Positions 48,450 to 57,901 of a stretch of 64,000 bases of DNA are shown in pieces. The DNA lies in contig JASGDF010000096.1 of assembly GCA_047607345.1 (NCBI GenBank), positions 1-64,000 of the forward strand. Direction: 5' to 3'. The notes beneath the pieces are model-generated. The model was not told where the DNA came from. It saw only the letters and a program-made list of their open reading frames with translations, and did not search any database. Numbering within the stretch: position 1 is the first letter of the stretch; each line of letters begins with the position of its first letter. The translations under genes were made by a program, and so were the position numbers. The stretch is from Pseudomonas_S sp047607345 (GTDB lineage: Bacteria > Pseudomonadota > Gammaproteobacteria > Xanthomonadales > Xanthomonadaceae).

Positions 48450-49372
48450 CAGGCTTCCCGAATGCGGGGATCGAGCACGCTGTAGCCCAGATCCACCAGG
48501 ATGTTGGCCAGTACGTACAGCAGCGCCGATACCAGGATCGCGCCCTGTACCACCGGCAGGTCCTTGTCGAGGATCGAGGTCACCATCAGCGTCCCCAGCC
48601 CGGGGCGCGAGAACACCGATTCGACGATGAAGGTGCCGGACAGCAGCCAGCCGAACTGCAGTCCGATCAGGGTCAGCAGAGGGATGAGGGCATTGGGCAG
48701 CGCATGCACCAGGATGACGCGAGCTTCGGGAAGTCCGCGTGCGTGCGCGGTCAGCACGTAGTCCTGGCGAAGCACCTCGACCATGCTGGCGCGCGCGGTA
48801 CGTGCGATCGTGCCGATGGGGCCGATCGCCAGGGTGATGGCGGGAAGCAGCAGGTGTCGCCAACTGCCCTCCCCGGAAGCCGGCAGCAGGCCCAGGCCGA
48901 CCGAGAACACCAGGATCAGCATCAGCCCGGCCCAGAATGCGGGTACCGACAGGCCGATCGAGGTCGCGGCGACCAGGGTCTTGTCGAGCCAGCGGTTCTG
49001 GTACATCGAGGCAATGATGCCGATGGCGGTGCCGAACGGCACGGCGATCGACATCGCGGCGAACACGAGTTGCAGCGTCATCGGTACGCGTGCCGCCAAT
49101 AACGCGGCGACCGGCTGCTGGCTGGCGATCGAATGGCCGAGGTGGCCGCGCACGACATCCCACAGGTAGTGCAGATAGCGCAGCAGCAAGGGCTGATCCA
49201 GACCCAGGCTATGGCGTAGTGCCGCGATCTGGTCGGGCGAGGCGCCCGAGCGGGCCAGCATCGCGGCGGCGGGATCGCCAGGCAGCAGATTGACCAGGGC
49301 AAAGCTCAGCGTGAGCACCCCCAGTATCACGGGTATCGCGCCAAGCAGGCGCCGGATCATGAAGTTGCGCAT
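48449..49372 (-). CDS. Dipeptide-type ABC permease (DppB/OppB-like)
   Basis: The 307-aa permease begins MRNFMIRRLLGAIPVILGVL, a typical DppB first helix, followed by NLLPGDPAAAML, six TM segments and EAA-type loop LPEARVILVHALPNALIP. It lies 3 bp after the SBP lipoprotein gene and is the first membrane component of the transporter. Confidence 0.94.
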   Translation of the reverse strand: MRNFMIRRLLGAIPVILGVLTLSFALVNLLPGDPAAAMLARSGASPDQIAALRHSLGLDQPLLLRYLHYLWDVVRGHLGHSIASQQPVAALLAARVPMTLQLVFAAMSIAVPFGTAIGIIASMYQNRWLDKTLVAATSIGLSVPAFWAGLMLILVFSVGLGLLPASGEGSWRHLLLPAITLAIGPIGTIARTARASMVEVLRQDYVLTAHARGLPEARVILVHALPNALIPLLTLIGLQFGWLLSGTFIVESVFSRPGLGTLMVTSILDKDLPVVQGAILVSALLYVLANILVDLGYSVLDPRIREA

Positions 49373-49375
49373 GGC

Positions 49376-51100
49376 CTAGTGGCTTCTCGAGGGGGCAGCG
49401 GGCTTGGGCGCGGGGCCGACCAGATACATGTCATGGAAAGAGGGCACGATTCCCACCGAGCGCCACTGCAGTCCACCTATGCGGGTGCTTTTGCCGATCA
49501 GCAGGGTGAAGTCGTAGATCGGCAGGATCAGCGCTTGCTCCATGATGCGTTCCTGCGCTGCCACGTAGTTGTCGTGACGCTGCCTTGGCGAGATGGCGGC
49601 AGCGCCTGTCTCGAGCAGCCTGTCCAATACCGGGTCGGCGTGCTTGGACCAGGCAAAGCCACCGGCGATATTGGATGAATGGAAGTACGGATACAGCGAG
49701 TCGGATGCCGAGAACCCGGAACCGCCGAAGAATGCCAGGTTGTCGCGACCATCGCGCGCGGCCTGGACAGCGACGGCGAATTCCATCTGCTCCAGCTCGA
49801 CGCGGATACCCAGGCTGCGCAGTTCCGATTGCAGCAGGATGCTGAAGGTCGGACTCATCCCCCATGGCTGCACCGCGACCGAGATCGTCAGCGGTGTGCC
49901 TGCGCGCATGCGGTAACCGTCCGCGTCGCGTTGGGTCCAGCCGGCGGCATCGAGCAGGGCATTGGCGCGTGCCGGGTCATGGTGATAACCACCGATCGGC
50001 GATCTGGCGAAATCCTGCGTCGTTGCCGAAAGCGGCCCGACCGCCGGCGGATTCTGTCCGCGCAGGATCGCGCGGACGCCGGTGGCCATGTCGGTGCCGT
50101 ACAGCAGTGCCTGGCGCACACGCAGGTCGTCCGTGGGGAACTTCCTGGTATTCATGAACCAGTACGCGGTCTGCCCGGCCAAGGGGGCACGCACCACCTC
50201 CAGTCCCGGCGTCGCGTGGACCTGGCCGACATCGGTCGGCAGCAGGTCGATGGCCATGTCGACATCACCCGCGCGCAGCGCCGGTGCCCGCGTGGCCGGT
50301 TCGGGCAGGAAGCGCCAGATGATCCGCTCCAGCCACGCCGGACCGGGGTGATTGTCCAGCGACGGCCCCCAGGTGTAGTCCGGGTTCCGCTCCAGCGTGT
50401 AGTGGTCACCGGGAACGTATTCGGTGATCCGGAAAGCACCGGTGCCGACCTGGTGCCGGTGATAGTCGTCGCCCCAGCGCCTGACCGCTGTGGGTGACAC
50501 CATGCCCAGGTACGGCAGCGACAGCGCAAACAGGAAGCCGCTGTCGCGACGCTTGAGATGGACGTCCACCGTGGTGGCGTCGACGACATCGACATGGTCG
50601 ACCGCAGCGATCAACCCGGCCGCCTTCATCGAGCGGGGGCCCAGGGCCAGAATGCGATCGAAGTTGAATTTCACCGCACTGGCGTCGAATCGCGTGCCGT
50701 CGTGGAAATGCACGTCGCTGCGCAGCTCGAAGCGATAGCGCAGGCCATCGTCGGCGACCTGCCAGTCGCGGGCCAGTCCGGCGACGAAGCGGCCATCGGG
50801 AGCCTGGTAGATCAGGGTGTCGTATACGGCCGAAAGCACATAGAGCACCTCCCAGGAGGTGTCGATGTGAGGATCGAGACGATCTTTGGCATCGCTGGCG
50901 GCCAGCACGATGCTGCCGCCGGTAAGCCGAGATGCCGCCGCCGCAGCGTCCACTTCGTCGTGGGTCTCGAGGTGACTCGTCTGTGGCCGGCTGCAGGCGG
51001 TGGCCAGGCAGCTCAACAGCAGCAGGCCGGCCCAGCCGAGCGCTGAGAGCAGGAGGCTGGCTCGTATTCCCGGTGCAGGGCAACCGGACACAAGGCTCAC
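49376..51100 (-). CDS. Family 5 solute-binding lipoprotein of the ABC transporter
   Basis: The 574-aa protein has a signal peptide with lipobox LATAC and would be tethered in the periplasm. The SBP family 5 features are RLDPHIDTSWEVLYVLSAVYD, FELRSDVHFHDGTRFDASAV and PYLGMVSPTAVRRWGDDYH. The start codon is GTG at 51100. It is related to the other SBP (44361) but has normal export signals. The gene heads the permease-amidohydrolase operon and shares a divergent promoter region with the TonB receptor. Confidence 0.93.
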   Translation of the reverse strand: MSLVSGCPAPGIRASLLLSALGWAGLLLLSCLATACSRPQTSHLETHDEVDAAAAASRLTGGSIVLAASDAKDRLDPHIDTSWEVLYVLSAVYDTLIYQAPDGRFVAGLARDWQVADDGLRYRFELRSDVHFHDGTRFDASAVKFNFDRILALGPRSMKAAGLIAAVDHVDVVDATTVDVHLKRRDSGFLFALSLPYLGMVSPTAVRRWGDDYHRHQVGTGAFRITEYVPGDHYTLERNPDYTWGPSLDNHPGPAWLERIIWRFLPEPATRAPALRAGDVDMAIDLLPTDVGQVHATPGLEVVRAPLAGQTAYWFMNTRKFPTDDLRVRQALLYGTDMATGVRAILRGQNPPAVGPLSATTQDFARSPIGGYHHDPARANALLDAAGWTQRDADGYRMRAGTPLTISVAVQPWGMSPTFSILLQSELRSLGIRVELEQMEFAVAVQAARDGRDNLAFFGGSGFSASDSLYPYFHSSNIAGGFAWSKHADPVLDRLLETGAAAISPRQRHDNYVAAQERIMEQALILPIYDFTLLIGKSTRIGGLQWRSVGIVPSFHDMYLVGPAPKPAAPSRSH

Positions 51101-51199
51101 CTGGCCCTCGGGTCGTTCGTCATCGACAGCGGGTAATTCGCCGGCGAACGCCCTTTTTTTGGGGCTCTTGATGAACGCCTGAACATCTGCTAGCCTCGT

Positions 51200-51233
51200 G
51201 TTCGTATATCGAATACTAGTTCACATTACGTAT
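51200..51233. promoter_or_regulatory. Shared bipartite operator, copy 4 (SBP / TonB receptor divergent gap)
   Basis: On the - strand the core (51214-51200) is ATTCGATATACGAAC, preceded after 4 bp (TAGT) by ATACGTAATGTGAAC (51233-51219). Its orientation matches the other copies relative to the - strand SBP gene (99 bp away). It is only 59 bp before the TonB receptor ATG, so it may control both directions. Confidence 0.7.
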
Positions 51234-51292
51234 CTTCTGTCAAGCGTCGATCTATCCGCAGCCCGCCACACTCACTCCCCAGGGGATTCCAG

Positions 51293-53725
51293 ATGATGCC
51301 CGCAGGTAAGCGTGAAGCCGTACTTGGATTGCTGAAAGTTCATCCGATTGCCATGGCAATCATCGGCGCCTTGAGTGCCAGTGCAGCAGCATCAGCGCAG
51401 GATGCCAGCACTTCCGAAACGCAGAAGGGCAAGGAGCCGGTGGAGCTGGAGCAGATCACCGTGACTGCGACCGGCCGGGAAGCGCGGGCTACGGATATCC
51501 CCTACAACATCTCGGTGATGAACGAGGCGGACCTGCGGCGGGCCGGAGTCACCGACCTGGCAGAGCTGGCCAGGCAGATCCCGGGCATGGTCTACACCGA
51601 CCTGGGTGCCCGTAACAACGCCACGTCCAACGGCATCATCCTGCGCGGGTTGAACGGGACTTCCTCCGGAGTGGGTACTTCCGACGTCGACCAGACCGTA
51701 TCGACCTACATCAACGGAACGCCGTTGTTCTCCAACATCAAGATCAACGATGTGGAGCGGGTCGAGGTCCTGCGCGGTCCGCAGGGCACCTTGTACGGTG
51801 CCGGCTCGGTTGGCGGCACGGTGCGTTTCATCCTGAACAAGCCGGATACCTCTGGCTTCTACGGCGACGTGCAGACCAAGGCCAGCGGCACCGCGCACTC
51901 GGACGACCCGAGCTACGGTACCGACCTGATGCTCAACCTGCCGGTTTCCGACACGCTTGCGTTCCGGATCGTAGCCGGCTACGAGAAGGATGGCGGCTAC
52001 ACCGACGCCGCCAATCTGATGCAGTACGCCAGCAACGGCACTCCGTTGCTGGCCGACAGTTCCGACTACTTCGGCAGCGCCGGGGTGTTCAAGAGCAAGA
52101 AGGACGTGGACGATTCCAGCATCCGCTATGGCAGGCTGGCGCTGCTGTGGAACATCAGTGAGAACGACAGCCTGTTGTTCACCGTGGCGCATCAGGACAA
52201 CCGGGCCTCGGATTTCTCCGGTGAGAGCCCTTACGTAGCTAAAGACTATGTATCGACGCGCTATCGCGAATCCCCGAGCCGAGTTGTAAATGATCTCTAT
52301 TCGCTCGAGTACAGCCATGACTTCGGTTTTGCAACCCTGACCTCGTCCAGTTCCTATACCCGAACCACCCAGAATGCCAACACCGACTATACCAATTTTG
52401 CTATTCGTTCGGAGAGCTGGTATGCCGGATACCCGCGCTCCTCTTACAACATGGACACCGTGTCGGATTCCAGGCAGTACACCCAGGAGCTGCGCTTGGT
52501 ATCGAAAACCGGCGGCGCTTGGGACTGGGTCGCTGGCGCCTATTATTCGAAGTACAGCCAGGATGCCACGATCACCGGCTATATTCCGGGCTGGGCCGAG
52601 TATACGAATACAGCAGGTCATCCCACCGCCGTAGCGGAAACCGGAGACAGCAGTGCCACGTGGGCCGATTATTACCAGACATACTATCCGAATGGCACGT
52701 TCGACTCAGACGTAATCTATCTGTTGCAGAAGAAGAGCAGGTACAGCAACAAGGCGCTGTACGGGGAGCTGACCCGAAATCTCTCGGACAAGTGGCAGGT
52801 GACGGCGGGAGCGCGTGCCTTCCGCGTGGACAGCTATCGGTATAGCTACCAGACGCTGCCGTACCAGGGCAGCGACAGCGATATCGAAAGTTCGCACAGT
52901 TCGTCCGATAGCGACCATATCTTCAAGCTCAACACGTCCTATCATTTAGGCGCGGATACGATGGCTTACTTCACTTGGTCGCAGGGTTACAGGCAGGGAG
53001 GCAGCAACGCGATTCCTACGGCTGGAAATTTCGCAGTCAATGCTCCCCTGGTCGACTACGGTCCGGATCGAGCGACCAACTGGGAAATCGGTATGAAGGG
53101 GACGGTTTCCGGTTGGCTGCAGTACAGTGCCGCCTTGTACAGAATATATTGGGATAACGTCCAGATTAAGACTACCGCGCCGAAGTCGGGCATCCCGATC
53201 ACCGCCAATGCCGGCAACGCCATCTCCCAGGGATTGGAACTGGAGGTCAAGGCACAGTTGAGTGAACGTCTGTATGCCACGCTGGGCTATGCCTATACCG
53301 ATGCCCATCTGACCAAGGACTACGAGCTCGTCAGTGGCGACATGGGCTACAAAGGCGACCGGCTGCCCGGTGTGCCGAAGAATACCGCCTCGGCCTCGTT
53401 GAACTACGTACAGCCGACTTCTTTGTTCGGTGGCTCGGACATTACCTATCGCCTCGATGGAGCTTGTCGCAGTGGCGTCCACACCGCGCTGAACGAGGAT
53501 TCCAGCAACTATGTCGAGCTCGGCGGATTCACGACCTGGAACGCCTCGGCGACCTGGCACGGGCAGGCGCTGCGGGTCGGCGTGTTCGTCAACAACATCA
53601 CTGACCAGAAAGGCGTCACCGCGGTGGCGACCGACAGCGATACCACGCCCGGCAGCAGGCCCGGTACCCTGTACTTCACCCAGCGCCCGCGCACGATCGG
53701 CGTGACCGTGGGGTATGCATTCTGA
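51293..53725 (+). CDS. TonB-dependent outer membrane receptor
   Basis: The 810-aa receptor has a signal peptide (AMAIIGALSASAAASAQA-like), TonB box ELEQITVTATGR, plug domain with RVEVLRGPQGTLYGAGSVGG, and a 22-strand barrel ending in GVTVGYAF. AGGGGA at 51281 serves the ATG. It is of the siderophore/vitamin/sugar-independent FecA-CirA type used by xanthomonads for diverse nutrients. Its place beside the catabolic operons and operator copy 4 suggests it imports the substrate across the outer membrane. Confidence 0.95.
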   Translation: MMPAGKREAVLGLLKVHPIAMAIIGALSASAAASAQDASTSETQKGKEPVELEQITVTATGREARATDIPYNISVMNEADLRRAGVTDLAELARQIPGMVYTDLGARNNATSNGIILRGLNGTSSGVGTSDVDQTVSTYINGTPLFSNIKINDVERVEVLRGPQGTLYGAGSVGGTVRFILNKPDTSGFYGDVQTKASGTAHSDDPSYGTDLMLNLPVSDTLAFRIVAGYEKDGGYTDAANLMQYASNGTPLLADSSDYFGSAGVFKSKKDVDDSSIRYGRLALLWNISENDSLLFTVAHQDNRASDFSGESPYVAKDYVSTRYRESPSRVVNDLYSLEYSHDFGFATLTSSSSYTRTTQNANTDYTNFAIRSESWYAGYPRSSYNMDTVSDSRQYTQELRLVSKTGGAWDWVAGAYYSKYSQDATITGYIPGWAEYTNTAGHPTAVAETGDSSATWADYYQTYYPNGTFDSDVIYLLQKKSRYSNKALYGELTRNLSDKWQVTAGARAFRVDSYRYSYQTLPYQGSDSDIESSHSSSDSDHIFKLNTSYHLGADTMAYFTWSQGYRQGGSNAIPTAGNFAVNAPLVDYGPDRATNWEIGMKGTVSGWLQYSAALYRIYWDNVQIKTTAPKSGIPITANAGNAISQGLELEVKAQLSERLYATLGYAYTDAHLTKDYELVSGDMGYKGDRLPGVPKNTASASLNYVQPTSLFGGSDITYRLDGACRSGVHTALNEDSSNYVELGGFTTWNASATWHGQALRVGVFVNNITDQKGVTAVATDSDTTPGSRPGTLYFTQRPRTIGVTVGYAF

Positions 53726-55397
53726 GATTCTGCGGGTCGAGAAGCTCAAGATAGGCTCAGATGGCATGAATGCCTTCAGTCACCAGTGCCTCGACAGATT
53801 CAAGCAGGTGCAGTCGCTCGTCAGCGGTGGCCGCCTGTCGGAGGCGGCCATTGCCTGTAGTCGGCTGTGCGAACAGTTTCCGACGTTCGCGCCGGGCTGG
53901 GAGTTGGGCAGCCGCATCGCGCTGGGTTTTGGTAATGGCAACAAGGCGCTCGAATATATCGAGCGTGCGGTGCTGCTGGATATCGAGCAGCCACTCTGGC
54001 GGATACGGCAGGCCAAGGTGTTGTGCGCGATGCGTCGCATGGCTGACGCGCGTCAGGTGCTGGAGGCGGTGGAGCGGTTTCCGCCGGAATCGCTTCAGGG
54101 CCACCGGCTCGTCATCGACGAGCTTGCGCATCTGTACACGCTGCTGGAGCGCCACGAGGATGCATTGCGCTGTTATCGGAAGTTGACAGGTATCGATCCG
54201 GGTAATGCGGGGAATTTCTTCAATCTTGCCAACACGGAGCGCTTTCTTGGGCACGCCGAGCAGGCGGAGCAGGCCTACGATCGCGGGCTCATGCTGGATC
54301 CCATGAACGGAGAGGCCTGCTATTTGAGGTCATCCATCCGCAAGCAGACGCCGCAGCGCAACCACATCGATACGCTGGTGCGAGTGCTGGGGCGGATGCA
54401 GGAAAGTGACTGGATGGCGCGCTCACAGGTACTGTTCGCGCTCGCCAAGGAGCATGACGATCTGGGCGACCATCCGCAGTCGTTTGATTGCCTCAGGCGG
54501 GGTGCGGATTTGCGGCGGAGGAACATGGAATACGATGTCGCAACGGATGTGGCGGCCATTGATCGGGTGCGCTCGACCTATTCCCGCGCTGTGCTCGACG
54601 GGATCGAGGAGGGGCGTTGCACGGCGGCGCCGATATTCGTCGTAGGGCTGCCGAGGAGTGGCACGACGCTGGTCGAGAGGATTCTGGCCAGCCATCCGCA
54701 AACGGTGTCCGCAGGCGAACGCAACGACTTCTCGATCGAGCTTGAGTGCGCGATCCAGCCCCTGTTGCAGGGGCAGTCCGTCGCCAGGGACGAGCGCATC
54801 GCCGCCTCGACGGTCATCGACTTCGATGGTCTGGGCAGGTCTTACGTGCGCGCGGTGTCCGAAGCGGTGGCGGCGGATGGCCGCCGCTTCATCGACAAGA
54901 TGCCGTTGAACTACCTCTATTGCGGACTGATCGCCAAGGCGCTGCCCAATGCCTGCATCATCGAGGTCGTCCGGCATCCGCTCGACAGCTGTTATGCGCT
55001 CTACAAGCAATGGTTCACGCGGGCCTATCCGTTTTCCTACGATCTTGAGGAGGTCGCGTGCTACTACCTGGCCTACCTGCGATTGATGAACCACTGGCAC
55101 GAGGTGATGCCGGGCAGGGTGTTGCGTCTGCGCTACGAGGATCTGGTTGATGACCAGCAGGGGCAGACCCGCAGGCTGCTCGACCACTGCGGATTGGCGT
55201 GGGATGCATCGTGCCTGGATTTCCACCGCAATCCCGCGGCCAGCACCACGGCCAGTGCGATGCAGGTCAGAGGAAAAATCTACCGTTCGGCGATGGGCAA
55301 CTGGCGTCACTATGCCGAGCCGTTGCTGCCGGTGAGCAACAGGGTGGCCGCGGCAAGCGAGTACCGGGAAAGCCGGCTTGGATATCTCCTTGCATGA
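53715..55397 (+). CDS. TPR-containing sulfotransferase family protein
   Basis: The 560-aa protein has N-terminal TPR repeats (about residues 20-250, such as EDALRCYRKLTGIDPGNAGN) and a C-terminal sulfotransferase domain with the PAPS loop FVVGLPRSGTTLVERIL and FIDKMPLNYLYCGLI. The ATG at 53715 overlaps the end of the TonB receptor by 11 bases; the Met at 53766 is an alternative start and avoids overlap. TonB receptor plus TPR-sulfotransferase pairs are common in xanthomonads and sphingomonads; their joint role is unknown. Confidence 0.88.
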   Translation: MHSEILRVEKLKIGSDGMNAFSHQCLDRFKQVQSLVSGGRLSEAAIACSRLCEQFPTFAPGWELGSRIALGFGNGNKALEYIERAVLLDIEQPLWRIRQAKVLCAMRRMADARQVLEAVERFPPESLQGHRLVIDELAHLYTLLERHEDALRCYRKLTGIDPGNAGNFFNLANTERFLGHAEQAEQAYDRGLMLDPMNGEACYLRSSIRKQTPQRNHIDTLVRVLGRMQESDWMARSQVLFALAKEHDDLGDHPQSFDCLRRGADLRRRNMEYDVATDVAAIDRVRSTYSRAVLDGIEEGRCTAAPIFVVGLPRSGTTLVERILASHPQTVSAGERNDFSIELECAIQPLLQGQSVARDERIAASTVIDFDGLGRSYVRAVSEAVAADGRRFIDKMPLNYLYCGLIAKALPNACIIEVVRHPLDSCYALYKQWFTRAYPFSYDLEEVACYYLAYLRLMNHWHEVMPGRVLRLRYEDLVDDQQGQTRRLLDHCGLAWDASCLDFHRNPAASTTASAMQVRGKIYRSAMGNWRHYAEPLLPVSNRVAAASEYRESRLGYLLA

Positions 55398-55485
55398 TGC
55401 GAGCTGGCCGCCCCGCGACTGTCGGATGCGAGGGGTGGATGTCGTACCCCATGTGACATCTGCCATGACAGACGAGAATATCGGT

Positions 55486-56775
55486 ATGAAAAAGTGGTTC
55501 TTTCGGGTGGTCGCGTTCGCGATGCTACCGCTCGTCTCGGGTGGTATCGGCGCCGCCAGAGCGGGGGAGGGATCGATCGTCGATCTGGGCGACATCGATG
55601 GCGACGGCGGTGTCTCTGCCTTCTATGCCTGGGAAGGCCCGTTGGCAGGGCCTGGACGGATGCTGCGGGAGGAGCCCTTGCCGGTCGAGCGCACTCAGCC
55701 GGATGCGGGCAAGGCGATGCGCGTGCTTTACACGTCTACCAGCGGCGTCGGCCGGGGCGCCATCGCTGTCTCGGGGATGATGTTCCTTCCCAAAGGCGAG
55801 CCGCCCGAAGGCGGCTGGCCTGTGGTTGCCTGGGCTCATGGTACGACCGGCTTCGCGGATGTCTGTGCACCCTCGTGGACCGGCACGTCGGTGCGCGACA
55901 AGGCCTACCTGCAGAAGTGGCTCGATGCGGGCTTCGCCATCGTCGCGACCGACTATGAGGGGCTTGGCACGAAGGGCGTGCATCCCTATCTCATCTGGCG
56001 CTCGGAAGGGCGCTCGGTGCTCGATGGCGCGCGCGCGGTGATCGGCGCGCATCATCGGCAGCTATCCAACCGGGTTGTCATCGTGGGGCAGTCGCAGGGA
56101 TCGGGAGCGGCTCTGGGCGCGGCCTATCTGGCAAGGTCCTATGCGCCCGGGCTCAAGGTGCTGGGCACGGTTGCGACAGGTCTCGTCATGACGTTTGATA
56201 CGCCGCATGCGGCTGATTACGTTCCCAAATCCAGGACCTTGACCGACCCGCGCTACATGGAGCCGGGCTTTGCGATGCTGCGCGTCGCCGGAACCGACCG
56301 CTCGTTGCATCCGGAACTCGACCCCGCGGCATTCGTCCGGCCCGCCGGTTACGGGCTGTTGCGCACGGCACGCAGCGGGTGCCTGCACGATATATCTGCC
56401 CAGGCCAAGCGCGAGGGCGTGGACAGCCTGCACGCTTTCGTCGACGATCTTGACGCGATCGATGGGGCAATGGACGAAAATTTCAGCTTCCCCGATAGCC
56501 GTATGCCGGGGCCGGTCTTCATTGGCACGGGACTGGCGGACAATCAGGCGGGTACACAAGGGCAGTACAATGCGGTGCGCGCCATGTGCGAGGCCGGCAC
56601 CCGGCTTCAGTGGCATACCTACGCGGGCGAGGATCATGGCAGCACCGTGCTCGCATCGGCACGCGACTCCATTCCATTCGCCCAGGCACTGCTCGCGGGC
56701 AAGGCGCAGGTTTCCAATTGCGCGGCGATCGCGCCTGCCGGGCCGGTCCAGAAGAAGCGGGACGAAGCCGGCTGA
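55486..56775 (+). CDS. Exported secretory-lipase-family alpha/beta hydrolase
   Basis: The 429-aa hydrolase has a signal peptide (MKKWFFRVVAFAMLPLVSGG, cleaved around ARA-G). The nucleophile Ser203 is in VIVGQSQGSGAA, an acid may be in GTGLADNQAG, and the His is in GEDHGST. AWAHGTTGFAD is the oxyanion-region HG. It matches the secretory lipase (LIP) family. It might release an ester- or amide-linked substrate outside the cytoplasm for the TonB receptor. The start at 55486 is chosen for the signal peptide. Confidence 0.85.
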   Translation: MKKWFFRVVAFAMLPLVSGGIGAARAGEGSIVDLGDIDGDGGVSAFYAWEGPLAGPGRMLREEPLPVERTQPDAGKAMRVLYTSTSGVGRGAIAVSGMMFLPKGEPPEGGWPVVAWAHGTTGFADVCAPSWTGTSVRDKAYLQKWLDAGFAIVATDYEGLGTKGVHPYLIWRSEGRSVLDGARAVIGAHHRQLSNRVVIVGQSQGSGAALGAAYLARSYAPGLKVLGTVATGLVMTFDTPHAADYVPKSRTLTDPRYMEPGFAMLRVAGTDRSLHPELDPAAFVRPAGYGLLRTARSGCLHDISAQAKREGVDSLHAFVDDLDAIDGAMDENFSFPDSRMPGPVFIGTGLADNQAGTQGQYNAVRAMCEAGTRLQWHTYAGEDHGSTVLASARDSIPFAQALLAGKAQVSNCAAIAPAGPVQKKRDEAG

Positions 56776-56996
56776 TGGCGCCATGTGCCGATCGAGAGCG
56801 GCTTGTGCTGGCGGAATTGGCGCGTAGTTCGCGCTTGGCATAAAATCCGCGGCCACCCGCTATCCATACGTCAAGATCGGATCAAGTCGTCGATGTCATG
56901 GCTGAAAGCCAGCAGGATTCCCGCATGGCAGGCGAGTTCGCCGCTCATCCAGCCTGACGGCGCGCCTTTTCGTCTCCAGGAGGGACACTTTCGCGT

Positions 56997-57815
56997 ATGA
57001 ACCGAGCCAATCCATCAAGCGGTGAACTGCAAGACGTGAGTGCGGAGGCGGACGTCCCAAGGGATTTTGTCGGCTCCGTCGCGCATGGCCTGGCAGTGCT
57101 GCGCTCCTTCGATCGCGACCACAGGCAGATGACCCTTTCCGAGGTCTCGGCACGTACAGGGATGACCCGGGCCGGTGCGCGCCGGTACCTGCTCACGCTG
57201 GCCCATCTCGGCTACGTGGAACAGAACGAGCGCTTGTTCAGGCTCACACCCAAGGTGCTTGAGCTCGGCTATGCATTCATGGCCACCCTGCCGCTGGCAG
57301 AGCTGGCCCAGCCCTATCTGGACAGCATGACCAAGGCGATGGGCGAGACCACCGCCATAGCCGTGCTTGAGAACGACTCCATCGTGCACTTGGCCAGGGC
57401 GATGCCGCAGCGGCAGCTGGCGCCAATCGTCACGATCGGGCGGCATTTCTCTGCTCTGTTCAATTCCACCGGCCGGATGCTCATTGCTTGTCAGGATGAT
57501 GCGGCGATTGATGCGTGGTTGGCCAAGTGCAAGGCTGAACGGCTCACTCAATGGACGATCACGGACAAGAAGAAGCTTCGTGCCGAAATCGCCTTGGCGC
57601 GAAAGAACCAGTACGCGATCGTCAATCAGGAAAGCGAAGAGGGCGTGTGCTCGCTGGCGGTTCCAGTGAAGAATCGGCGGGGCGAGGCGGTGGCCGCGGT
57701 CAATGTCATCACCAATGTCGCCACGGTTTCTCGCAAGGAATTGCTGGAGAAATTCCTGCCGATGCTGCGGGAGGGGGCCGATCAGCTTGCGGTGGCGATC
57801 TCTGCGCAAGTCTAG
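56997..57815 (+). CDS. IclR-family regulator (PcaR/PobR/PcaU-like)
   Basis: The 272-aa protein has an N-terminal winged HTH (FVGSVAHGLAVLRSFD, LSEVSARTGMTRAGARRYLLTL, YLV-type wing) and the C-terminal effector domain with HFSALFNSTGRMLIA and VCSLAVPVKNRRGEAVAAVNV. The family regulates aromatic and allantoin catabolism (PcaR, PobR, AllR). Its likely targets are the four GTTCG...GAAC operators in this window; the half-site GTTCG is also found in PcaU/PcaR sites. No clear operator copy lies before its own gene. Confidence 0.93.
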   Translation: MNRANPSSGELQDVSAEADVPRDFVGSVAHGLAVLRSFDRDHRQMTLSEVSARTGMTRAGARRYLLTLAHLGYVEQNERLFRLTPKVLELGYAFMATLPLAELAQPYLDSMTKAMGETTAIAVLENDSIVHLARAMPQRQLAPIVTIGRHFSALFNSTGRMLIACQDDAAIDAWLAKCKAERLTQWTITDKKKLRAEIALARKNQYAIVNQESEEGVCSLAVPVKNRRGEAVAAVNVITNVATVSRKELLEKFLPMLREGADQLAVAISAQV

Positions 57816-57901
57816 GGCGGTCATTAAAATACTGGACCAGCCTGGGAATTACCCGCATCGAAAGCCGTGGCGTGCTGGGGGATCCGCCCTTGCGCGCCGT
57901 T

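Noticed and set aside
56827..56841. GTTCGCGCTTGGCAT as an operator before the IclR gene
   Set aside because: Only GTTCG matches; no GAAC dyad half or second unit is present.
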